From the NCBI RefSeq assembly GCF_018613695.1, contig NZ_JAGGPR010000006.1, positions 1 through 64,000 on the forward strand: a DNA stretch of 64,000 nucleotides. The letters are read 5' to 3'. Both the position numbers and the translations under genes were made by a program. Positions 1 through 6,897 of the stretch are shown piece by piece. Numbering within the stretch: position 1 is the first letter of the stretch; each line of letters begins with the position of its first letter. The notes below the pieces were generated by a model. It was not told the DNA's origin. It made no database searches and saw nothing but the letters and a program-made list of their open reading frames with translations. This DNA comes from Arthrobacter sp. ISL-95 (GTDB taxonomy: Bacteria > Actinomycetota > Actinomycetes > Actinomycetales > Micrococcaceae).

Positions 1-191
1 AGCTCCACCAAAGAGCCCAGGTTGGTGAGGTCCGCCGTCACCACGACATCACTCGGACCAATCGGCACTACCGGACGAATATCAGTGGACACCAACTCAA
101 CCTGCAACTCGAAGAGCGCCGCCCGCAGAGCGGATCCGATCGTCCCAGCAGCACCTGTGATAACCCAGCGACTCCCCGCAACATCAACCAT
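1..191 (-). CDS. NAD-dependent epimerase/dehydratase family protein, N-terminal part only (runs off the left edge)
   Basis: The first 63 residues of an extended short-chain dehydrogenase are read from an ATG at 191. The start is a beta-strand (SRWVIT) leading into the glycine-rich dinucleotide loop GAAGTIG, then an alpha helix and a second strand ending in an aspartate (STDIRP). That is the Rossmann pattern expected for NAD rather than NADP binding. The rest lies outside the window, so the sugar substrate cannot be told; uronate-dehydrogenase-like and nucleotide-sugar epimerases are both possible. No clear ribosome binding site is visible upstream. Confidence 0.75.
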   Translation of the reverse strand, partial: MVDVAGSRWVITGAAGTIGSALRAALFELQVELVSTDIRPVVPIGPSDVVVTADLTNLGSLVE

Positions 192-590
192 TCTCCAACC
201 GTACTGCGCCCTCATCCTCACCCCGACCAAACGTCCCGCAGACTGCCAAACACTGGAAGCGTCCCGTCCCTCTTCCTAGACGCTTAGAACCGGGACACTC
301 CTTCTGGTCCGGGCAGGCGATCTTGAACAGGATAACGGGCCGGTGTCCGCACTCGACCGAGACGCTGGTCGTAGATTGTCCAAACCATGAGTTCGCACGG
401 CATTTGTCTCCCTGAACACCCTTGACGTGGGACTGCCGGACAGGGACGGGGCGCGAATTCGCGCCCGACTCCGCGATCTCCCGAACGCGTCGGTACTGAT
501 GATCACGCCATTTGCCCAGCAGACGGTGAGCTGGCCGGCACAGCAGCCCGCCGTACAGGCCCTGTCTGAGCGGGTACACCCACACCAGGG
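192..590. other. Stretch without a supportable gene
   Basis: About 400 bases between the epimerase fragment and a small minus-strand frame. All frames give short peptides rich in Arg, Ser and Pro, as expected for non-coding or decayed high-GC DNA. One minus-strand frame has a few paired cysteines (CPDQKECPG near 300), which could be the tail of an old transposase, but it is too weak to call. Confidence 0.5.
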
Positions 591-779
591 CTAGGGGTGG
601 GTCGTTCTGCGGTCGCGCAGGCGCTCGGCGAGCAGCGCTTCAGTGGCTTCGCGGCGTTTGCCCATGACCAGCATCTGCCGTGTAATCGGGTTGTGATGGG
701 CCAACGGGACTGATTTCTGCCCGACTGTTTGCTCCCAACGCTCCGGCGGCGCCTCGGCATCAGATGTGTTCTGGTTCAT
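591..779 (-). CDS. Small hypothetical protein (62 aa)
   Basis: A short minus-strand frame opens with ATG at 779 (MNQNTSDAEAPP) and ends at a TAG at 591. It has high-GC third positions and a plausible charged helical C-terminal half (GKRREATEALLAERLRDRR). I do not recognise the family. It has no signal peptide or membrane segment and no strong ribosome binding site. It sits in a decaying zone between an epimerase fragment and a broken toxin-antitoxin module, so it may be the remains of a longer gene. Confidence 0.3.
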   Translation of the reverse strand: MNQNTSDAEAPPERWEQTVGQKSVPLAHHNPITRQMLVMGKRREATEALLAERLRDRRTTHP

Positions 780-892
780 GATCCATGATCCCACTCACGG
801 TGCTCCCCGGGTATCTGTCGTTCGGTGCGGGCGTTTCGTGACAATCTCCTCTGACAACGTGCCCTCTCATATGCGTTGGCCATTATTGGGGC

Positions 893-1101
893 ATGGCAAT
901 GAATCTCCGCGTCCCGGAAGATCTCGATCGCCGGTTGGAGAAGCTCGCAGCGAGGGACATACCTCCAAGTCGGCGTTGCTCTTGCAGGGTGCCGAGCTGG
1001 TCCTGCAGCGCCACGCGCGCCGGCGTGAGATCAGTGCGGGCTTAGATTTCGTCATGGGCCATGACGCCGAGCTGCTGACCCGCCTTGAGGACGCACTGTA
1101 G
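893..1101 (+). pseudogene. CopG/RHH-type antitoxin, frameshifted
   Basis: The reading frame from ATG 893 begins MAMNLRVPEDLDRRLEKLAAR, the usual start of a ribbon-helix-helix antitoxin (beta strand then helix). Near 940-950 the frame is lost by one base. The rest of the helix and tail (HTSKSALLLQ, then GHDAELLTRLEDA) continues in the neighbouring frame to a TAG at 1099-1101. Intact members of this family are about 70-75 residues and form operons with Doc/Fic toxins, and the Doc remnant follows directly here. The frameshift removes the normal fusion of the DNA-binding and toxin-neutralising halves, so the antitoxin is probably dead, as is its toxin. Confidence 0.72.
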
Positions 1102-1158
1102 GTAATCGACCGGTACGGTACCACATCCGCGACGTCGGCCTGCTCGCCTCGGCACTGG

Positions 1159-2149
1159 CTAGGTGTACTGCCCAGGGACGTTGGTTAAACGGCTGATGGG
1201 CGGGTGGCCTCCGATTGCGGTGTGGGGCCTGTGGTGATTGTAGTGGTGCAGCCATGCCGGGAGGGCGTTTCGGCGGGCTGATTCCGTGGCGTAGAAGCGT
1301 TTGAAGGCCCACTCGTCGGCGAGGGTCCGGTGGAAGCGTTCGATCTTTCCGTTGGTTTGCGGGCGGTACGGCCGGGTCTTCTTGCCCTGATGTTCAGCTC
1401 CTGGCACGTGTCTCGCCATAGGTGGGAATTGTAGGCCGATCCGTTGTCGGAGAGGACCCTCTCGACGGTGACGCCGCGGGCGGCAAACCAGGACACTGCC
1501 CGCTTGAGCACTCCAACTGCGGTGGCTGCGGTTTCGTCGCTGTGGATTTCGGCGTATGCGACCCGGGAGTGGTCGTCGATGATCGTGTGGACATAAGCGG
1601 TGCCGATCAGCGGATTACGGTGGCTGCTCTGCGGCTTTGACGGAGTCGCAGCACGGTTCTGTTTGCCTGCTGTCGGCCAACGTAGCGCCAACCGCCACCG
1701 TCGGGGATGTTGCCGAGTTTCTTCACGTCAACGTGGATCATCGCTCCGGGCTTGTCGTGCTCGTAGCGGCGGCTGACTTCGCCGGTGCGCTTGTCCACAT
1801 GATGCAGCCGGTTCAGCCGGCACCGGACCAGGGCGGGATGAACGGTCGATGCCGGCATGGCCAGCTTCGCTCCGATCGCGACCGGCCCCAGTCGCTGTTT
1901 CCAGCGCAGGTGCACGACCTTGCGTACAATCTGTTGCGGGGTCCGGTTCGCCACCCGGTGAGGGCGCGAGGACCTGTCAACCATCCCCGCCTGACCCATC
2001 GCGGCGTAGCGGTTCGCCCACCGTTTGGCCGTCGGCCAAGAGCAATTGAACTGCTCGGCGGCCCGGGATACCGGCCAGCCATGGTCAACGATCAAACGCG
2101 CAACGCGCAGACGTTGGCGTGGAGTCAGAGCGGCATTAGCGTGGGACAT
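1159..2149 (-). pseudogene. IS481-family DDE transposase, two frameshifts
   Basis: The protein is spread over three frames of about 320 residues in total, the normal family length. From ATG 2149 comes an N-terminal helix-turn-helix (HGWPVSRAAEQFNCSWPTAKRW), then the first catalytic aspartate in HVDVKKLGNIPDGGGW. After a shift near 1640-1690 the core continues with HTIIDDHSRVAYAEI and the second aspartate in VLSDNGSAYNSHLWRD. After another shift near 1400-1420 comes the glutamate segment PQTNGKIERFHRTLADEW and an HHYNHHRPHTAIGG tail. All three catalytic acids are encoded, but no single frame joins them, so the gene is non-functional unless the shifts are sequence errors. Confidence 0.87.
1164..1186 (+). 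repeat. Left terminal inverted repeat of the IS481-family element
   Basis: This 23-base end matches the reverse complement of 2253-2275 perfectly. It also encodes the last residues of the transposase (VPGQYT), whose stop codon lies just outside in the flanking duplication. Confidence 0.88.
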
Positions 2150-2252
2150 GAGGACCTCCTGGTTGCTGCAGCGGTTGTCTAAGCAACTCCACTGTGCAAC
2201 CGGAGGTCCTCACCCATGAGTCAATGACTCCAGCGAGTCATCACGATCACCC

Positions 2253-2275
2253 AACCAACGTCCCTGGGCAGTACA
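2253..2275 (-). repeat. Right terminal inverted repeat of the IS481-family element
   Basis: Perfect 23-base reverse complement of the left end at 1164-1186; beyond it the target sequence resumes with ACTAGG. Confidence 0.88.
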
Positions 2276-2550
2276 ACTAGGCCAGCGACAACAGTAATGG
2301 GCGCTGAGGCCTATCCAGAGTTGGCGATGAAGGCGGCCGCGTTGCTGGAGTCGGTGGCTCGCTTCCATCCGCTCTTTGAGGGCACAAGCGTAGCGCCTGG
2401 ACGCTCATGGTCCTGCTGTTGTGGATCAACGGCTACCGCCATGACTTCACGACTGACGAGGACTTCGACCTCGTGGTCGGAGTCGCCGAAGGAACTTTTG
2501 AATTGCGGGACTCCGCCGCGCTGATTTCCCAGCATCTGGTCTCGCGATAG

Positions 2551-3020
2551 CCTCGACTGGAGTGCCAACAGGGACGCGGCCGGGAGTCGAACTCGGCCGT
2601 ATCGACGCTGGATGGACTGTGACACCAAGGGATGGCAGGGCCTGCTCGGCCCTACCACCCCGACCGTAAGCCGTGACAACGGCATGCAGCTATTCACTCG
2701 ACCGCGTCACGAAGGGGCAGGAGGGAGGGGAGTCAACGTGAAAACGCCGGAGGCTATGCGCGCCATGTGGCCTGAACGAGAATCCTGCAACCCGCGAGGG
2801 CATGATGTGGTTGCCGGCATGCTCGGACTCTTCGCACATGATCAGGACAACGAAGCGCCGCCCACTCACTTGTTGCGGGTGCTGCAGTCCGGCCAGGGCA
2901 ATGAAGCAGCGATGGGGATGTGGACACTGTCCGCACTTTGCGTCTCGGATCGGGTCGTACCGGAGCCGGACTGGCCCGGATTCCGCATGTTTCCGCCTCT
3001 TCCCAGTGCTACCAGGGCCC
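2551..3020. other. Stretch without a supportable gene
   Basis: Between the Doc remnant and the tRNA fragment there are overlapping open frames on both strands (for example about 2612-3118 plus and 2690-3121 minus). None has a recognisable domain, and the minus one runs through the tRNA 3' fragment, giving the PRWDSN-type peptide that reversed tRNA T-arms produce. I see no gene here. Confidence 0.55.
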
Positions 3021-3024
3021 GGAA

Positions 3025-3050
3025 TCCCGTTCGAGTCCCACCTCGGGCAC
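3025..3050 (+). other. 3' end of a tRNA gene, tRNA-Leu-like (fragment; candidate attachment site)
   Basis: The sequence CCCGTTCGAGTCCCACC followed by TCGGGCAC has the T-loop (GTTCGAGTC) and a 3' acceptor strand CTCGGGCA. That strand would pair with GCCCGAG, the usual 5' end of actinobacterial tRNA-Leu. No matching GCCCGAG, D-arm or anticodon arm lies in the 90 bases upstream, so only the 3' end is present. A factor-independent terminator follows at once. Such 3' ends are duplicated when an integrase uses a tRNA gene as its target, so this may be one end of an old integrated element. Confidence 0.55.
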
Positions 3051-3057
3051 GGCATAC

Positions 3058-3077
3058 CCCCTCGCCAGAGGGGTTTT
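3058..3077 (+). terminator. Factor-independent terminator after the tRNA fragment
   Basis: Stem CCCCTC (3058-3063), loop GCCA, stem GAGGGG (3068-3073), then TTTT. It follows the tRNA 3' fragment by seven bases, as a real tRNA terminator would. Confidence 0.8.
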
Positions 3078-3490
3078 GCCTTAATGTGGGTACATTCTGG
3101 TTGGTCACGTCCCTCTGACACTGGCCGCGGGGTGTGCCTGGAGCCGCGGTCGCCTGTTTGGTTGTGGGGGAGCGGGTTCAGGGTCCTGGCCGTGGGCCCT
3201 CCGCATGCTCTGAAGCGGGGTTATGTGTTCCTCTCGTGGTTCGTCCGGTAGTCCGTGATTGGCCTACACCTCTTCATGGGTAGGAGGACTGAGCGCAACA
3301 TGACTTCGAGATGCTGCATCGAGACCACCCTGCTTCCGTTCGTTCATCCGGCCTCGGCCAACAACGGTCTCGTTTCGTGTCCGACCCTTGCTGCGTGTAA
3401 CAACCCCCGCACACTTGACACTGACTTCAGATCGTCTCCGGAGACTTAGCGCACATGAGCCTGAAATGCACGAGCCAAATTCCGGAGATC
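3078..3490. other. Stretch without a supportable gene
   Basis: About 400 bases between the tRNA terminator and the first palindromic repeat. Only short unrelated open frames are present and no RNA gene or mobile-element end was seen. Confidence 0.5.
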
Positions 3491-3532
3491 GTCCCGCACC
3501 CGGTGTTCCACTTACAAGGAAATGGGATGGTG
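3491..3532 (+). repeat. Dispersed ~40-bp palindromic repeat, copy 1
   Basis: It contains GTGTTCCACTT then ACAAGGAAATGGGA. It aligns with copies at 5525, 5878 and 6789 over about 40 bases, all in the same orientation, with the shared core CCACTT-N3-AAGGAAGTGGGA (here with one change). It lies left of the ECF41 sigma factor/oxidoreductase module. Confidence 0.6.
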
Positions 3533-3559
3533 AGCCGCGTGGGGGCGGGCCTTTGCGCC

Positions 3560-3595
3560 GGAAGTGTCCGGGCTCTCCTGAAGTGGGATACCCGG
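3560..3595 (+). repeat. Dispersed ~40-bp palindromic repeat, copy 2 (diverged)
   Basis: GTGTCCGGGCTCTCCTGAAG followed by TGGGATACCC resembles the other copies in its GTCC start and GAAGTGGGA core but has drifted more. It lies 30 bases after copy 1. Confidence 0.4.
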
Positions 3596-3709
3596 AGTAG
3601 AGACATCAAGGCGGGGAGGAGGGAGCCTCCTGGCGGGGTTATTCGTTGACCTGTTCTACTCCTTGTAACGTGCTGAATGCGGTGGCAACTGAGGAAATGG
3701 TGTGCCGCG

Positions 3710-4585
3710 CTAGTCCGGGTTGACGATTTCGGCCACGTTCAGGTGATTTAGGCGCGTGGCGTCGACGAGGACGTCGAGTCGGGTGATCCTATCCTCTGTG
3801 ATCGTGAACGCCATGATGGACACCACTCGTCCGTCCAGGACCGCCGCTACACCGGGGCGCTGGTCGATCAGGACGGGCGTGGAGTGCGCGGCTAGTCGCG
3901 CCGACAGGACTGCCTGGTCCGCTATCGCCTGTGCGCCTTCGAGGACTTGGGTGCTCGTGCCGTAGTCCGCCTGCAGTATTGCGGCGTCGTCGAGGAGGTC
4001 CAGGAGCGCCGTGAAGTCTCCTTGCTGGGCTGCTACGAGCCATGCTCCCACCAATTCACGTGCTCGTTCGGGTCTCGGCCGGATCGTGGTGGGCGTGGTC
4101 TGGAGCCGTCGTCGTGCGCGGGAGGCGAGCTGGCGGGCGGCATCCACAGATCGGTGGAGCACCTCAGCGATCTCTTCGAACGGGCAACCGAAGACGTCAT
4201 GTAAGACGAACGCCACTCGCTCTGCCGGCGAGAGCGTTTCCAGAACGACGAAAAGGGCCACGCTCAGGCGGTCGCTGCGCTCGGCTTCCTCTACTGGGTT
4301 GCCTGTGAGTGCGACGGGCTCATCCCGCCACGGTTCTACGTGCCAGGATTGCTCACGTGTGCGGCGGGGCGCCCGCAGGAGATCCAGACTCAGCCGGAAG
4401 ACAACTGTGGTGAGCCAGGCATCGAGATTTTCTATCCCGTCGGCGTCCGCGCGTTCAAGGCGTAACCAGGCCTCCTGCACTACATCCTCGGCGTCGGCTC
4501 TGGATGAGAGCAGTCGATTAGCGATCGCCACCAGTCGCGGACGGGCCTTCTCAAAGCGCCGGGCGAGAATTTTCTGATCGGTCAT
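3710..4585 (-). CDS. sigJ: ECF41-group (SigJ-like) RNA polymerase sigma factor with C-terminal SnoaL-like domain
   Basis: A 291-residue extracytoplasmic-function sigma factor. Region 2 is near residues 8-75 (RLLSSRADAEDVVQEAWLRL). Region 4 is near 115-165, with the helix-turn-helix FGCPFEEIAEVLHRSVDAARQ. The remaining ~120 residues form a SnoaL/NTF2-like domain that in ECF41 proteins replaces a separate anti-sigma factor and tunes activity. The divergent neighbour is a NAD(P)H-binding oxidoreductase, the usual ECF41 partner class (carboxymuconolactone decarboxylase, oxidoreductase or epimerase). An ECF41-type promoter lies at the start codon. The start ATG at 4585 overlaps that promoter, which would link expression of the two genes. 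The triggering signal is not known. Confidence 0.9.
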   Translation of the reverse strand: MTDQKILARRFEKARPRLVAIANRLLSSRADAEDVVQEAWLRLERADADGIENLDAWLTTVVFRLSLDLLRAPRRTREQSWHVEPWRDEPVALTGNPVEEAERSDRLSVALFVVLETLSPAERVAFVLHDVFGCPFEEIAEVLHRSVDAARQLASRARRRLQTTPTTIRPRPERARELVGAWLVAAQQGDFTALLDLLDDAAILQADYGTSTQVLEGAQAIADQAVLSARLAAHSTPVLIDQRPGVAAVLDGRVVSIMAFTITEDRITRLDVLVDATRLNHLNVAEIVNPD

Positions 4586-4611
4586 GTCACATCCTCATCG
4601 TCTCGATCGTC
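4585..4611 (+). promoter_or_regulatory. ECF41-type promoter facing the oxidoreductase gene
   Basis: TGTCACA (4585-4591), 16 bases, CGTC (4608-4611). This matches the TGTCACA / CGTC promoter reported for ECF41 sigma factors to within one base of spacing. It points at the oxidoreductase gene whose ATG is at 4666, and its -35 overlaps the sigma factor's start codon on the other strand. Confidence 0.75.
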
Positions 4612-4665
4612 ATCATACTGACGGGGCAGATGACCTCGACGTGACATCGAACAAGGAGTCGAATA

Positions 4666-5460
4666 ATGAATGCACCCATTCTTGTGACCGGAGGCACCGG
4701 CACCATCGGCACCCGGGTCGTCCCCCTCCTACGGGCCGCCGGAAGGAACGTCCGCGTCCTCAGTCGTCACCCCCGCCCGAACGCGGCCGGTATCGAATAC
4801 GCAGAAGGCGACACGGTCACTGGTGCCGGTCTTCAACAAGCGCTGAAAGGTGTGGACATCGTGCTGCATCTCGCTGGCGGTGCCAAAGGGGACGATGTCG
4901 CGGCGCGCAATCTTGCGGAAGCGGCGAGCTCTGCGGGGGCCTCGCACCTAGTCCTCATCTCTGTCGTCGGCGCGGACAGGATGCCCATCGGGTATTTCCG
5001 TGCGAAAGCGGTAGCCGAGCGGTCCATCGTGGAGTCCGGCGTCCCATGGACTGTAGTGCGAGCAGCGCAATTGCACGACTTTGTCCTCCCCTTAGTGAAG
5101 GGTCTGGCGCGCGTGCCACTCACGCCTGTGCCCGGTGGTCTGCGCTTCGAGCCTGTTCATGTGGAGGAGGTCGCCGCTCGTTTAGCTGAGCTCACCCTCG
5201 GGGACCCGGCCGGTCGTGTGGCTGACATCGCCGGACCGGAGGTACTCGACATCCCGCAGCTGCTGGCTACCTACACTGACTTTAACGGCCGCCGTCGCCC
5301 GAAGCTACCCATCCGACTGCCCGGGGCGATTGGCCGCGCCTACCGGGCCGGTGAGAACCTGACCGGTCCCGGGGCGCAGCGCATGATGTCCAGCTGGGCA
5401 GAGTTCCTCGCCGAGCAGAGCGCAGCCGCGCAGACAGCGTCCTCAAGCGTGCAAGGCTGA
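4666..5460 (+). CDS. NAD(P)H-binding NmrA-type oxidoreductase/epimerase (ECF41 target)
   Basis: A 264-residue atypical short-chain dehydrogenase. The N-terminus has the glycine-rich loop TGGTGTIG at residues 8-15, followed by VRVLSRHPR, whose arginines suit NADP binding. A middle segment, FRAKAVAERSIVESGVPWTVVR, is typical of NmrA/YtfG-like proteins. There is no classical YxxxK pair, as is common in this subgroup. The start is supported by AAGGAG eight bases upstream. With the divergent sigma factor and promoter it forms a complete ECF41 module. The substrate is unknown; a role in redox or quinone stress is a guess from relatives. Confidence 0.85.
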   Translation: MNAPILVTGGTGTIGTRVVPLLRAAGRNVRVLSRHPRPNAAGIEYAEGDTVTGAGLQQALKGVDIVLHLAGGAKGDDVAARNLAEAASSAGASHLVLISVVGADRMPIGYFRAKAVAERSIVESGVPWTVVRAAQLHDFVLPLVKGLARVPLTPVPGGLRFEPVHVEEVAARLAELTLGDPAGRVADIAGPEVLDIPQLLATYTDFNGRRRPKLPIRLPGAIGRAYRAGENLTGPGAQRMMSSWAEFLAEQSAAAQTASSSVQG

Positions 5461-5524
5461 TGTTCGGTCTTACCCCAGCTAGAACAGCTTTCACGCTGCT
5501 CGTATCCGGACCGTTGGGGGGAGC

Positions 5525-5564
5525 GTCCCACCAGGGTGTTTCAGTTCTGAGGAAGTGGGACACC
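5525..5564 (+). repeat. Dispersed ~40-bp palindromic repeat, copy 3
   Basis: GTCCCACCAGGGTGTTTCAG, then TTCTGAGGAAGTGGGACACC. The outer GGTGT/ACACC and GTCCCAC/GTGGGAC parts are complementary. It lies 65 bases after the oxidoreductase stop codon. Confidence 0.65.
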
Positions 5565-5877
5565 ATTCAGACATAGGTTTCTACCTAAAAATTTGTGTGT
5601 GGTCCATGCATGAGTCAGAAGGCGAAGGGCTCGGCGAAGTAGTCGAGAGAGCGGGTCCGTCGGCAGCTGACCCAGAGCTGGCCGAAGGGGCAGGGGGTGG
5701 TGCTTCACAGGCTGGTTCACCTGGTTGCGCGCACCAGGAATGGAAAGCAGCCCGAGGCAAAGCGTGGAAGCGGCAAGAACTAGACGAAGTCCACCACTCA
5801 ACGTTCCCTAACGACTTGGGAAACCTAGCAGGAGACAGTGCTACCGGCAATCATTCAGGTTTTACGCCCGAAAGGAA

Positions 5878-5909
5878 GGGTGTTCCACTGCCAAGGAAGT
5901 GGAACACCC
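5878..5909 (+). repeat. Dispersed palindromic repeat, copy 4 (perfect hairpin)
   Basis: GGGTGTTCCACT, loop GCCAAGGA, AGTGGAACACCC: a perfect 12-base stem. It is the best-preserved member of the family and shows the repeat is under pairing constraint. No T-run follows, so it is not a standard terminator. Confidence 0.75.
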
Positions 5910-6029
5910 AACGAGGTGGGGGTGACAGTTTCCGTTTCGTCCACGCCGTTGGTGAATAAGCGAGCACACACATCCGTCATAGGCGTCAGCGCCGTACCTT
6001 GATCTCTGGTCGATGGATGCAGGCGCCAT

Positions 6030-6757
6030 TCACAGCAGCACACCACCGGATACCTCGATGCGCTCACCCGTCGCCGAGCGGAACTCGTGGGACACCAAGG
6101 CAGAGATCGCGTCGGCGATTTCCTCAGGGCTGCCCACTCGCCGGAGGGCGGTTTGCCCGGACAGTGCCGCGCGCATGGCTCCGCCGTTAAAGTCCGTCGC
6201 GGTCGGCCCGGGGCCGATCGAGTTGACCCGAATGCCCCGCGGGCCAAGTTCGAGGGCCAGGCTTCGGGTAAGTGCTTCGAGTGCTTTCTTCGACGCCGCG
6301 TAGACGGAGGTCGCCGGGCTGACGTGTCGGCTGAGCGAACTCGACACGTTCACGATGTTTGCTCCTTCTGACAAGTGGGGCAGGAAGGCTTGCATGACGA
6401 AAAGTGGACCACGTACGTTAACGGCGAAGGTGGCGTCGAAGTCCTCTGCCGTAATGGTACCGAGCGGCGCGAACAGTCCCACTCCGGCGTTGTTGACCAG
6501 CACATCGATAGTGCTGGCGTTCCACGCGTGGCTAATGCCGGCAGGCACGGCGAGGCGAGCCGTCTCGATGGAGTGAAGGTCCGCGACATCCAACTGGATC
6601 GCGATGGCCTCGCCGCCCGATTCGACGATTTCGTTCACTACCTCGCTCTCACCGCCCCCGAGGCGGCGAGAACTTTTTTCTTGTTCCGGGCCAATGTCAA
6701 GGCGGTGGCTCGTCCGAGTTAGCGGTTGGCTCCGGTCACGAGGGCAATACGGGTCAT
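6030..6757 (-). pseudogene. Short-chain dehydrogenase (SDR), stop codon and frameshift near the N-terminus
   Basis: From ATG 6757 the protein starts MTRIALVTGANR and then hits TAA at 6719-6721, where the cofactor loop TGANRGxG should have its glycine. Past the stop the frame goes on (LGRATALTLARNKKKVL) and slips by one near 6665. The remainder reads NEIVESGGEAIAIQLDVAD, then VLVNNAGVG, the active-site segment with serine and YAASKKALE (Tyr-x3-Lys), and ends GERIEVSGGVLL. All classical SDR residues other than the lost glycine are present, and total length would be about 240. It is probably non-functional, or it was recently intact. It sits between two dispersed palindromes. Confidence 0.85.
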
Positions 6758-6788
6758 GTCATAGAGACCAAAAGCCACTAGGGGGAAT

Positions 6789-6826
6789 GTTCCGACTGGG
6801 CTGTCCAGTTCCAAGGAAGTGGGATT
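6789..6826 (+). repeat. Dispersed ~40-bp palindromic repeat, copy 5
   Basis: GTTCCGACTGGGCTGTCCAG, then TTCCAAGGAAGTGGGATTC. It aligns end to end with copy 3, and the TTCCAAGGAA core is itself palindromic. It lies 32 bases upstream of the broken SDR's start. Confidence 0.65.
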
Positions 6827-6897
6827 CTACGAATTCTGACCGGGTCCCGGTTGAGATGGTGATGCGGTGGAGGCCGGCCTCATGTGGCCTTCAACGG

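Larger units (their letters stand above)
1164..2275. mobile_element. IS481-family insertion sequence (1112 bp)
   Basis: The element is bounded by perfect 23-base inverted repeats beginning TGTACTGCCCAGGGACG and ending with the complementary ...GGGCAGTACA, so it has the TGT...ACA termini common in this family. It is flanked by GCTAGG (1158-1163) and ACTAGG (2276-2281), a 6-base target duplication with one mismatch. It carries one DDE transposase gene on the minus strand, broken by two frameshifts. The insertion lies inside the Doc toxin remnant. The decayed duplication and transposase suggest an old insertion that would need a helper copy elsewhere to move. Confidence 0.88.
1084..2550 (+). pseudogene. 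doc: Doc/Fic-family death-on-curing toxin, split by an IS element and frameshifted
   Basis: Toxin sequence is found on both sides of the inserted element. The left piece (about 1084-1163) reads LEDAL, stop, VIDRYG, then after a one-base slip YHIRDVGLLASALAR. The right piece (2282-2550) continues PATTVMGAEAYPELA, then ESVARFHPLFEG, and after another one-base slip WTLMVLLLWINGYRHDF and on to a TAG at 2548-2550. Removing the element and one target copy restores the codons SALAR-PATTV exactly. The slip falls inside the Fic signature HPLF(D/E)GNKR, so the catalytic motif is destroyed as well. Intact Doc toxins AMPylate or phosphorylate EF-Tu; this copy cannot be active. At the left edge the antitoxin tail and toxin start seem to share the LEDA codons, suggesting a small deletion that fused the two genes. 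Confidence 0.8.
5461..6029. other. Intergenic stretch holding two palindromic repeats, no gene
   Basis: About 570 bases between the oxidoreductase and the broken SDR. It carries two copies of the dispersed palindrome. The stretch between them (5570-5870) gives only low-complexity open frames on both strands that match nothing I know. Confidence 0.55.

Noticed and set aside
276..585. Minus-strand frame with a CPDQKECPG cysteine pair, possibly an IS1182-like transposase tail
   Set aside because: The similarity is limited to a few cysteines and the surrounding residues do not fit; cannot be supported without a search.
2612..3121. Overlapping open frames on both strands after the Doc remnant
   Set aside because: No domain, no ribosome binding site, and the frames run through the tRNA 3' fragment and terminator.
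3601..3660. GGAGG/CCTCC hairpin as terminator of the sigma factor gene
   Set aside because: The stem is only six bases with a three-base loop and a weak tail on the relevant strand; not distinguishable from chance in GC-rich DNA.
5541..5959. Open frames on both strands between the palindromic repeats
   Set aside because: Low-complexity composition, no known domain, and parts are made of the repeats themselves.
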